Assembly (NCBI GenBank): GCA_028705545.1
Contig: JAQWDG010000007.1
Location: 1-21,218 of the forward strand
Direction: 5' to 3'
DNA length: 21,218 nucleotides
From: Methanoregula sp.
GTDB lineage: Archaea > Halobacteriota > Methanomicrobia > Methanomicrobiales > Methanospirillaceae
Shown here piece after piece: positions 1 to 6,001 of the stretch. Positions within the stretch are counted from its first letter, which is position 1; every line of letters starts with the position of its first letter. Below the pieces are notes generated by a model, which was given only the letters and a program-made list of their open reading frames with translations, was not told where the DNA came from and did no database searches. The translations under genes were made by a program, and so were the position numbers.

Positions 1-438
1 GTTTTTGATCTTTCCCTCTTTTTTTACCCGGTCAAGGAACGCGAGCACACCGAGGTCCCGCATCTTTTTCCAGCTCTCGCCGGTCATGCTGTGGAGCAGG
101 TAGTAGTCGATGTGATCGGTCCCGAGCGTTGCCAGCTGGCGGGAGAGGATCCGGTCCATGTCGGCAGCGTCGCGGACCTCCCAGTGGGGGAGTTTTGTTG
201 CGATCCGCACCTTTTCCCGGTAGCCGTCGCGGAGGGCTTTTCCGAGGATCTGCTCGCTTTTGCCGAAGTGGTACGCAGGGGCCGTGTCGAGGTAGTTCAC
301 CCCGAAATCGATGGCGTGACGGATCTGGCGGATGGCCTTTTCTTCGTCAACCCTGCCGGACTTTGAGGGTAATCGCATACAGCCGAAGCCGAGGATGGAG
401 AGTTTGTCGCCGGTTTTTGGGACGGTACGGTACAGCAT
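1..438 (-). CDS. Aldo/keto reductase, N-terminal part (runs off the window)
   Basis: Reading the minus strand from 438 gives an open frame to the window edge, starting MLYRTVPKTGDKLSILGFGC. It has the early barrel motifs of the aldo/keto reductase superfamily: the GFGCMRLP turn, the DTAPAYHFGKSE segment with the catalytic Asp and Tyr, the IATKLP strand with the catalytic Lys, and DHIDYYLLHSM with the His near the active site. These enzymes reduce carbonyls with NAD(P)H; in methanogens this subgroup often has a C-terminal ferredoxin domain, which would lie outside the window. Two ATGs are adjacent (441 and 438). I chose 438 because the GGTGA Shine-Dalgarno (443-447) is only one base from 441 but four from 438. 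A palindrome sits just upstream (459-472). Family call is secure; substrate is unknown. Confidence 0.88.
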   Translation of the reverse strand, partial: MLYRTVPKTGDKLSILGFGCMRLPSKSGRVDEEKAIRQIRHAIDFGVNYLDTAPAYHFGKSEQILGKALRDGYREKVRIATKLPHWEVRDAADMDRILSRQLATLGTDHIDYYLLHSMTGESWKKMRDLGVLAFLDRVKKEGKIKN

Positions 439-458
439 CATCTCACCTTTTTATAAAT

Positions 459-472
459 TGACTGGTCAGTCA
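459..472. promoter_or_regulatory. Palindromic candidate operator upstream of the aldo/keto reductase
   Basis: TGACTG-GT-CAGTCA has perfect 6-bp arms around two central bases, 21 bases upstream of the reductase start. Arms of the TGACTG/CAGTCA kind resemble operators of TetR-family repressors. No regulator gene is visible in the window. An A/T-rich TTTATAAA lies beside it at 450-457, but it is too close to the start to be an ordinary archaeal TATA box for this gene. Confidence 0.4.
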
Positions 473-603
473 GTACGTCTGCATACCCGGTATTTAGCAC
501 CTGCGGTCTGGTGTATCCCGCAGATTTCCGTCTGTCCTGATTTGTGATCCTTCGTGCGGCCAAATGAAATTGCGGGAATCCTGCCTGCATTAGCAAACCC
601 TTA

Positions 604-751
604 CGATTCCTCCCGCCGCCCCCGTCAGGAAGCCCCTAAGGGGGGTAATTACTGAAGAAAGGGCATGCGGGAATCTGCCCCGCCGTGCCCTGTGAGGAGC
701 CCTGAGGCGGGGAGGAATCGCTCCCGTTTCGTGAATTCCTGACTCTTCAGT
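604..751. other. Candidate structured RNA element (nested inverted repeats)
   Basis: Seen directly: a 14-bp pairing with one bulged G between 604-617 (CGATTCCTCCCGCC) and 706-720 (GGCGGGGAGGAATCG); a hairpin AGGGCA (660-665)/TGCCCT (686-691) stacked on GCGGG (667-671)/CCCGC (679-683) with a 7-base loop; a small hairpin CCCC (633-636)/GGGG (640-643); an 8-bp pairing ACTGAAGA (651-658)/TCTTCAGT (744-751); and AGGAAT (713-718)/ATTCCT (735-740). Some pairings exclude each other: GGCGGGG (706-712) can pair with 611-617 or with CCCCGCC at 678-684. That it is transcribed is inference. It matches no RNA family I recognise, the strand is undetermined, and I see no clear promoter or T-run end. Confidence 0.3.
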
Positions 752-905
752 TTCAATACAACTCTTTCAAGTCTGATCAATGGTAAGGGGCTACCCTCCT
801 TCACGCACACGAAAGGGAGGGGGGCCCTTTCACAATCCAGCGACCCCCCATGGGGTTCCCCTCCCGACCGAAAAAAAAAATCGCCGCCCCGCTCTTTTTT
901 GTAAA

Positions 906-924
906 GGGGTACCCCCTACCCCCC
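906..924 (-). repeat. Inverted partial copy of the G/C-run hairpin repeat
   Basis: These 19 bases, GGGGTACCCCCTACCCCCC, are the exact reverse complement of 8671-8689 in the repeat pair between the YkgJ-like gene and the PMDh gene. A T-run and AAAG lie just to the left, loosely matching the A-rich spacer of the other copies. Low sequence complexity weakens the argument for common origin. Confidence 0.5.
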
Positions 925-952
925 TTCCCAAATCCGTCCGGCGTGACAAACC

Positions 953-1028
953 GGACTTTTGTCACATGGCAATGTGATAATCACATCATCATGTGATAAT
1001 CGCATGTACATGTGACAACCGGATTCCG
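953..1028. repeat. 19-bp periodic array of palindromic half-sites
   Basis: ATGTGA recurs at 972, 991 and 1010, exactly 19 bases apart, and its complement TCACAT/TCGCAT recurs at 962, 981 and 1000, also 19 apart. Unit 972-986 (ATGTGATAATCACAT) is a perfect 15-bp palindrome; unit 991-1005 has one mismatch. The outer parts TTGTCACATG (959-968) and CATGTGACAA (1009-1018) form a perfect 10-bp inverted repeat around them. A further inverted pair, GTGACAAA (943-950)/TTTGTCAC (958-965), overlaps the left end. The array ends about 150 bases before the lipoprotein gene, so a multi-site operator is the simplest reading. Confidence 0.55.
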
Positions 1029-1181
1029 GATTTTTTTCCCAAAGGCCACCCCCCTCCCCCCTACCACCCGCTCACAAAAAATACCGGACCCCCCTCCCCT
1101 CAGGAAAACAAAAAGAGGAGACCTCCTGCTCCCCAGCTCCGTACCGCGGGATATTTGTATTCCGGGCCCGTTCATGGATAT

Positions 1182-2708
1182 ATGAAAACCGGGTGCCTCT
1201 GCCTCGCTGTCCTCATTCTTGTTGCGCTGCTTGCCGCGTGCGGGTGTACTGCACCGGTCTCGTCAGGAAACGGAAACACTGCCGGTACACCTGCCGTTAC
1301 GGCAACAGATGCCGGCATCCGCATTATCACCGAGGAGCAGTACCCGTTCAATTATGCAGGTCCAAACGGGACGGTGACCGGGCAGGCAACGGACGTGGTC
1401 AGGGGGATTCTCTCCCGGTTAAACCAGACCGCAAATATCACAATCCTTCCCTGGAGCGAGGGCTACAGCCTTGCCCGGGCCGGCCCGGGTGTGGCGCTCT
1501 ATTCAACCGTCAGGACTGACGACCGTGAGCATCTTTTCAAATGGGTAGGCCCGGTCTCGTCCTATGATTACATCATATATGCCAGAAACGACAGCATGTT
1601 TAAAATTAACAGTCTCGAATCCGTAAAAAAGGCCGGCCGGATCTGTGTGGTAAAGGATGACTTCCGGCACCAGTTCCTGCTGGAGAACAACTTTACCAAC
1701 ATTACAACCACAGGGAGCGATAACGAATGCATCCGGCAGCTGCTGGCCGGGTCGGCCGATCTCTGGCTGGGGAGCAGCGTGAATGCACGTGAAACCGCAC
1801 GAAACGAAGGGATCGATCCCTCTTCGTTCCATGAAGTCTTCCCTGTCAGGACCGTCCAGACCTATATTGCATTCAGCCCGGATACCCCGGACAGCGTGAT
1901 CGGCGCCTGGCAGGGAGCACTCGATACGATGAAGAGCGACGGTACCTTTGCAGAGATTGAGCGGCAGTATGGCATGGCAGGCACCGTTTCGGCAGCCGTC
2001 CCTGCATCGGCCGATGCCGTGGCTGACCAGGCCGTAAACGCCATGGTTGCAACGACCGACGGCCAGATGAAAGCCATCCTGCGCCCCTACGAGGTGCTGG
2101 CACTGACCGATGAGGCCCGGTCCGGGGAATGGAACCGGATCCAGCCGCTGCTTGCAGCCCTTATGAACAAGGAACCGGATACCTGGCTCTGGTATGCCCG
2201 GCCTGACGGGTCCTATTATGCCGTGGCCGAGGGGCTGACCAGCGCGAACCTCAGGAGCAGGTCGTATTTCCCGACCGTGCTTGCCGGGAAAGAATCGGTC
2301 GGAACCGTGGTTGTAAGCCATAACACCGGGAGAAACGCCGGGATCGTTGCGGTGCCCGTACTAAAGGACGGCACTGTAACCGGCGTGCTTGGGGCATCGG
2401 TGTATCTCGATACGCTGACCGACAGCCTGCGGGCAGATATCCCTGAACCGTTTGTGTTTTACGCAATAGACTCCGAAGGCAAATTCGCCCTCCATTCCGA
2501 CAAGGGACAGATATCCCGGGATATTACGACGATCGGACCGGACACCTCGTTCGGGAAGGCGATTACTGGGATACGCACCGGATACTCCGGGCGGGTGGAA
2601 TACGAGGATGGCGGTGTCCGGTATATCGCAAATTTCCGGACTGCACCACTGACATCGTGGAAATGCGTGGTTGCCTGGCCGGCGGGGAACAGTACTATCG
2701 GGGCCTGA
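1182..2708 (+). CDS. Lipoprotein with solute-binding (SBP family 3) and Cache-like sensor domains
   Basis: 508 residues. The signal peptide ends in a lipobox LAAC with lipidation expected at Cys20, so the protein should sit on the outer face of the membrane. Residues about 45-270 look like a family 3 periplasmic binding protein (polar amino acid type): GIRIITEEQYPFNY at the start, a GQATDVVRGI helix, and the DTMKSDGTFAEIERQYG ending typical of that fold. Residues about 290-508 resemble a Cache sensor domain: a WLWYARPDGSYY strand, RSYFPTVLAG, VLKDGTVTGVLGASVYLD, and a final YIANFRTAPLTSWKCVVAWP. No transporter or kinase gene adjoins it, and no transmembrane segment follows. I chose ATG 1182 because the signal peptide begins there; upstream codons are Pro-rich noise. 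There is no clear Shine-Dalgarno; an A/T-rich ATATTTGTAT about 27 bases upstream would suit a leaderless transcript. Ligand unknown. Confidence 0.85.
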   Translation: MKTGCLCLAVLILVALLAACGCTAPVSSGNGNTAGTPAVTATDAGIRIITEEQYPFNYAGPNGTVTGQATDVVRGILSRLNQTANITILPWSEGYSLARAGPGVALYSTVRTDDREHLFKWVGPVSSYDYIIYARNDSMFKINSLESVKKAGRICVVKDDFRHQFLLENNFTNITTTGSDNECIRQLLAGSADLWLGSSVNARETARNEGIDPSSFHEVFPVRTVQTYIAFSPDTPDSVIGAWQGALDTMKSDGTFAEIERQYGMAGTVSAAVPASADAVADQAVNAMVATTDGQMKAILRPYEVLALTDEARSGEWNRIQPLLAALMNKEPDTWLWYARPDGSYYAVAEGLTSANLRSRSYFPTVLAGKESVGTVVVSHNTGRNAGIVAVPVLKDGTVTGVLGASVYLDTLTDSLRADIPEPFVFYAIDSEGKFALHSDKGQISRDITTIGPDTSFGKAITGIRTGYSGRVEYEDGGVRYIANFRTAPLTSWKCVVAWPAGNSTIGA

Positions 2709-2770
2709 TCAGGCATTCCCCTCTTTTTTCCCGGACAGTTCCCTTCGATAAAATCCTCTGCGGTTCACGG

Positions 2771-2896
2771 GTTTACCGGGAATACCACAATCCCCCTTCA
2801 CCGGGATGGTAAAAACCCTGTTTTTCTCACGATACATCACGTTACCATCCGGTTGAGGGTATCTTTCCCGGGGAAGAGATTCAAATCCCGGTAAAA
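2771..2896 (+). promoter_or_regulatory. Nested inverted repeats in the region before the ROK kinase
   Basis: The 207-base gap holds two nested perfect inverted repeats. The outer pair is TTTACCGGGA (2772-2781) with TCCCGGTAAA (2886-2895), 10 bp. The inner pair is GGATGGTAA (2804-2812) with TTACCATCC (2842-2850), 9 bp. Together they could fold an RNA leader of about 125 bases ending just before the gene, or serve as protein sites. A 7-codon reading frame (ATG 2896, MKNTIRL) begins directly after the outer stem and its TGA overlaps the kinase ATG at 2916. Function is inference. Confidence 0.4.
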
Positions 2897-2915
2897 TGAA
2901 AAACACAATACGATT

Positions 2916-3908
2916 ATGAGGTCTCCTGTGACACCCGCTCCTGTACCCGGACCTTCCGGTACTGCCATTGCCGTCGACCTCGGGGCGACCAACCTCCGGG
3001 TCGCACTTGTCACGAGCACCGGTACGATCGAACAGGTACGGGTGTCACGGCTCCCAAAAGACCTGCCGGATGCACAGGTCATTACCGATCAGATCGTCCG
3101 CGAGATCCGCGCACTTGCACCCGGTAAGGAACTATCAAAGGCCGCAGGAATCGGCATCGGCGCTGCCGGGCCGGTGGACAGCACCCGCACCGCGATCGTG
3201 CATCCTCCCAATATCCCCCTCGACAAAATCCCTCTTGCAGGCCCCCTGTCCGAAGAATTCGGTCTCCCGGTGCGCCTCGCAAACGACTGCTGCACCGGCC
3301 TGTTGGGCGAGGCGTACTATGGCGAAGGCCTGCGCTCCGATAATTTCGTATATGTGACGCTCTCGACCGGCATCGGGGCAGGGATCCTCTCCAAAGGGCA
3401 CCTTGTCCTTGGCCGCGACGGTAATGCCGGGGAGATCGGCCATGTCTTTGTAGACGAAAAATACGATCTTGTCTGCGGGTGCGGGGGAAGAGGGCACTGG
3501 GAGGGCTATGCCTCCGGCCGGTTCCTCCCCCGGTTTTACCGGGCGTGGCAGGAAAGAAACGGGATCGATCCCGGCAGGACACCGGTGAATGCGGCTGAGG
3601 ATATCTTTGCTGCCATACGAAAGGAGAAAGACCCGGGAGCCCACCCGTTCGTCTCCGAGCTCGGGAGGATCAATGCCCGGGGTGTCTCGGACATTATCGT
3701 TGCCTACGACCCGGACACCATCGTCTTCGACGGTTCCGTTGCCCTCAAAAACCCCGACCTCGTTCTTGGACCCATCCTCCGGTTCATGGACCGGTACCTG
3801 CCGGAGCCAAGGATCGTGACAAGCCCCCTGAACGGACGGGCCCCGCTCCTTGGCGCGGCGATCATTGCCCGGGGATACGAGACCCGGTTCGGATCGGTAG
3901 AGTACTGA
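2916..3908 (+). CDS. ROK-family sugar kinase (glucokinase-like)
   Basis: 330 residues, the usual ROK length. Visible motifs: the phosphate-binding DLGATNLR (21-28), the GIGAAGPVD segment (79-88), the catalytic Asp in LANDCC (Asp124), STGIGAGI (150-157), and the EIGH motif (173-176) whose His helps bind zinc. The zinc loop reads CGCGGRGHWE (187-196); most ROK proteins have CxCGxxGCxE, so the third Cys is His194 here. ROK kinases phosphorylate glucose or related sugars in the cytoplasm with ATP; the lack of an N-terminal helix-turn-helix argues against a repressor. Start: ATG 2916 is used, but GTG 2928 has GAGGT six bases upstream and is a real alternative, costing four residues. No sugar pathway neighbour is present, so the substrate is open. 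Confidence 0.88.
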   Translation: MRSPVTPAPVPGPSGTAIAVDLGATNLRVALVTSTGTIEQVRVSRLPKDLPDAQVITDQIVREIRALAPGKELSKAAGIGIGAAGPVDSTRTAIVHPPNIPLDKIPLAGPLSEEFGLPVRLANDCCTGLLGEAYYGEGLRSDNFVYVTLSTGIGAGILSKGHLVLGRDGNAGEIGHVFVDEKYDLVCGCGGRGHWEGYASGRFLPRFYRAWQERNGIDPGRTPVNAAEDIFAAIRKEKDPGAHPFVSELGRINARGVSDIIVAYDPDTIVFDGSVALKNPDLVLGPILRFMDRYLPEPRIVTSPLNGRAPLLGAAIIARGYETRFGSVEY

Positions 3909-3940
3909 TCGTTTTCGGGATCGGTGTCCCAAAAAAGGCC

Positions 3941-3958
3941 ATCCTGCGGGATTTTTTT
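3941..3958 (+). terminator. Probable terminator of the ROK kinase
   Basis: A short ATCC/GGAT stem (3941-3950 region) is followed by seven T (3952-3958), 43 bases after the kinase stop. Archaeal RNA polymerase stops at T-runs, so the T-run matters more than the weak stem. Confidence 0.5.
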
Positions 3959-4007
3959 CAGACAGGAACGATGAAAGAAAAGGATCCGAAAGGATTGTGA
4001 AGAAACC

Positions 4008-4015
4008 AAAAAAAA
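4008..4015 (-). terminator. T-run terminator of the siroheme protein gene
   Basis: Eight A on the plus strand, read as eight T directly after the TAA stop (4016-4018) of the minus-strand gene. Confidence 0.5.
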
Positions 4016-4912
4016 TTATTTTGGGGGGTTTTTTGCCAGTCCTGCCGCTTCCGATTTCGGGACGCTTTTGAGCATCTCCTCGCGGAACGTGGAAAATTCC
4101 AGTTCGTCGAGCTGTTCGGACAGCAGCCGCCCGCTCCATGCCCTGCGGTACACCCAGTCGATGATCCGGTCCACCGCAAAGAGCACCTGTTCCTCGGTCT
4201 CCACGGTTAAAAGTTCCCTTCCCACCTTCGGGTGGCGTCCCCGCCGGCCGCCGACCGTAATGAGGTAATGGGTATGGAGCGATTTGAGCAGGTTGAACGA
4301 GCAGGACTTGACGCACATCCCGCACTGTACGCACTTGTCGTCGCTGAGTTCGGAGATCCCGTTCCGGATCATTATTGCCGATTCCTTGCAGTAATAGACG
4401 CAGGAGCCGCACCCGGTACAGAGACCGGGCGTACGGATCGGGCGGATCCTTCCGATGATCCCGATCTCGTTTAACATCGGGCTCATGCAGGCATTCGGGC
4501 ACCCGGAGATCGCAATGCGCATCTTGACCGGCATGGCCTTCCCGAAAAGGCTCTTATCGAGCTTTTTTGCAAGCGAGCCCGTATCGATATTGGCAAATTT
4601 GCACCGCTCGATCCCGGGACAGGCGATGATATTGACAACTTCGTCCTTCTCCGACCCTACCGGGGTCCCGTTCTTTTCGAGCTGGACTGCCATTCTTTTG
4701 AGCTTTGCCGGGTCGACATGCGGGATCTCGATTGTCTGGCGGGTGGTACAGTGAACCACACCGGTACCGTACTTTTTTGCGATCCTGGCGATCCCCCGGA
4801 GCTGCTCTGCGGTCAGGAGACCGGCAGGTGCACGGACTCGGACCGTGCTGAGATCGGGGTTGCGCTCGGTGATCACCCCGCCTCTCATATGGATGCCAAA
4901 CTGGTATTGCAT
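4016..4912 (-). CDS. Small siroheme sulfite/nitrite reductase-like protein with a two-cluster ferredoxin domain (Dsr-LP type)
   Basis: 298 residues. The N-terminal ferredoxin-like half domain (about 5-70) contains HCTTRQTIEI, the siroheme-contact region of the sulfite/nitrite reductase family. Four Cys for the siroheme-coupled 4Fe-4S cluster are in place: Cys98 and Cys104 (CPGIERC, C-x5-C) and Cys138 and Cys142 (CPNAC, C-x3-C). A bacterial-type ferredoxin insert carries two full 4Fe-4S sets, CTGCGSCVYYC (165-175) and CVQCGMCVKSC (194-204). Methanogens carry several such short Dsr-like proteins whose physiological substrate is not settled; sulfite reduction, nitrite reduction or an assimilatory role are possible. 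The protein lacks the F420H2 dehydrogenase half of Fsr. It stands alone, divergent from a QueG-like iron-sulfur protein. ATG 4912 gives the usual family N-terminus (QFGIHMRGGVITER). No Shine-Dalgarno is evident. Confidence 0.85.
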   Translation of the reverse strand: MQYQFGIHMRGGVITERNPDLSTVRVRAPAGLLTAEQLRGIARIAKKYGTGVVHCTTRQTIEIPHVDPAKLKRMAVQLEKNGTPVGSEKDEVVNIIACPGIERCKFANIDTGSLAKKLDKSLFGKAMPVKMRIAISGCPNACMSPMLNEIGIIGRIRPIRTPGLCTGCGSCVYYCKESAIMIRNGISELSDDKCVQCGMCVKSCSFNLLKSLHTHYLITVGGRRGRHPKVGRELLTVETEEQVLFAVDRIIDWVYRRAWSGRLLSEQLDELEFSTFREEMLKSVPKSEAAGLAKNPPK

Positions 4913-5032
4913 TACTTGTACTGGTGGAAATACTAGGGTATTAAGGATCGGATTTTACCTAAAGCAGCTCCGCTGCATTCACTGGAATATTTTCATTACC
5001 GGGGGATTTACGGCACAGACGATATTTACGCT

Positions 5033-5098
5033 CACGGGATCGTTGTGCACATCCCGTGTCCCTGCCTTAAAAAGCGGATAACGCATACCGGTCCGCTT
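5033..5098. promoter_or_regulatory. Two inverted repeats in the divergent promoter region
   Basis: In the 229-base gap between divergent genes, CACGGGAT (5033-5040) pairs perfectly with ATCCCGTG (5051-5058) around a 10-base loop, and AAGCGGA (5072-5078) pairs perfectly with TCCGCTT (5092-5098) around 13 bases. They could be operators or hairpins in the leader of the plus-strand gene. A weak TATA-like CATATC at 5112-5117 lies about 27 bases before its ATG, which would make the transcript nearly leaderless and place both repeats upstream of it. Confidence 0.4.
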
Positions 5099-5141
5099 CG
5101 TAAACAAACCCTCATATCCTCCATAGTGCAATCGTTGATCC

Positions 5142-5948
5142 ATGAGCACGATCCTCCGGCGGCAGATCCTCAGGAAGTGCGGCGGCATGGACATCCCGCT
5201 CGTGGGATTTGCTCCCGCGGACCGCTGGAACGACCCGCCGTTTTTACCGTGGGTTCCCGAAGCCTTCCGACCGGCCGGTATTTTCCCCGGGACAAAATCG
5301 GTAATCGTGATCGGTTTTCCCGTCAGCCTGCCCGTCGTCGATACCGCGCCGTCCATCTGGTACCACGAACTCTACCGGACGATCAACGCCGAACTCGATT
5401 CCTGCGCCTACCGCCTTGCCACGTTCCTTACCGGAAAAGGCTATCCTTCGGTTTCAATCCCCCGCGACGGGTACGGCTCGATCGGTGTCCTTAAGGAAAA
5501 ACCGGTTGCGTTTTTCTCCCACCGGCATGCCGCGTACTGTGCCGGCCTCGGGAATTTCGGGGTCAACAACATGCTCCTTACCCCGGAATACGGGCCGAGG
5601 GTCCGGTTCACTTCGATCCTGACAACCGCTGACCTTCCCGCCGATCCCGTTCTGGGAGAGCCCCTCTGCATCCGGTGTATGCGGTGCGTAACGGTTTGCC
5701 CCGTAAACGCGATCCACAAAGGCGATTACCCGCAGGAACTTACCGACAAAAAAGCCTGCGCCGCCCGGTCCGAAGAGCTCTTCAGGCGATCCCTTTCCCC
5801 GTGCGGGTGCTGCATCAAAGTCTGCCCGGTCGGAAAAGACCGCGGGCAGTACGGACGGGAGGATATGAAAATGTATGACGATGAAAGCCCGGTCTCCGTG
5901 CCGTACCGGCGCATACGGGACCATGTGCGGTCCTATGGATCGAAGTAA
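5142..5948 (+). CDS. Epoxyqueuosine reductase (QueG)-like iron-sulfur protein
   Basis: 268 residues. The N-terminal part (about 15-165) resembles the cobalamin-binding domain of QueG and reductive dehalogenases, with VIVIGFPV (54-61), AAYCAGLGNFGVNNMLLTPEYGPR (131-153) and the RFTSILT strand. A dicluster ferredoxin follows: Cys176, Cys179, Cys182 and Cys186 (CIRCMRCVTVC), then Cys206 and Cys221/Cys224/Cys228 (CGCCIKVC). QueG reduces epoxyqueuosine in tRNA, but archaea make archaeosine rather than queuosine, so in a methanogen this relative probably does another iron-sulfur or corrinoid redox reaction. It is shorter than true QueG and lacks the C-terminal HEAT-like repeats. No corrinoid methyltransferase gene is near. 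ATG 5142 has no evident Shine-Dalgarno. Family confident, role unknown. Confidence 0.8.
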   Translation: MSTILRRQILRKCGGMDIPLVGFAPADRWNDPPFLPWVPEAFRPAGIFPGTKSVIVIGFPVSLPVVDTAPSIWYHELYRTINAELDSCAYRLATFLTGKGYPSVSIPRDGYGSIGVLKEKPVAFFSHRHAAYCAGLGNFGVNNMLLTPEYGPRVRFTSILTTADLPADPVLGEPLCIRCMRCVTVCPVNAIHKGDYPQELTDKKACAARSEELFRRSLSPCGCCIKVCPVGKDRGQYGREDMKMYDDESPVSVPYRRIRDHVRSYGSK

Positions 5949-5956
5949 CCGGTTCA

Positions 5957-5999
5957 CTCAAGACAAAAAAGGCAGATGCAGCCTGCCCCTGCCCTTGAG
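5957..5999. terminator. Terminator hairpin between convergent genes
   Basis: CTCAAG (5957-5962) pairs with CTTGAG (5994-5999) around an inner GGCAG/CTGCC stem (5971-5975 and 5982-5986). Read on the minus strand, the inner stem is followed by six T (5965-5970), the classic form of an intrinsic terminator for the TerC-like gene; the outer stem can serve either strand. Confidence 0.55.
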
Positions 6000-6001
6000 A
6001 A

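Larger units (their letters stand above)
442..1181. other. 740-base gene-free intergenic region
   Basis: I see no credible gene here. The open frames are short or are driven by C/G runs, and the frame open from 993 merely extends the lipoprotein gene upstream with low-complexity Pro-rich codons. It holds, in order: the palindrome at 459-472; a direct repeat TGCGGGAATC (571-580 and 666-675); a cluster of nested inverted repeats at 604-751 that could fold as an RNA; C/G-run sequence from about 785; a copy of a hairpin repeat at 906-924; a 19-bp periodic palindrome array at 953-1028; and more C-rich sequence to about 1110. Confidence 0.75.

Noticed and set aside
943..1028. CRISPR array
   Set aside because: Units are only 19 bp, adjacent without spacers, and diverge at the ends.
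993..1181. N-terminal extension of the lipoprotein from 993
   Set aside because: Pro-rich codons from C-runs precede a clean signal peptide at 1182; an extension would bury the lipobox signal.
1503..2321. 272-codon minus-strand open frame inside the lipoprotein gene
   Set aside because: Antisense shadow; no recognisable domain, while the plus frame has a signal peptide and two domains.
2842..2895. tRNA-like TTCAAATCC box before the ROK kinase
   Set aside because: No acceptor or anticodon stem of the right length could be drawn around it; nested inverted repeats explain the sequence better.
3135..4502. 455-codon minus-strand open frame across the ROK kinase and the siroheme protein
   Set aside because: Overlaps two clearly real genes on either strand and translates to basic, low-complexity sequence.
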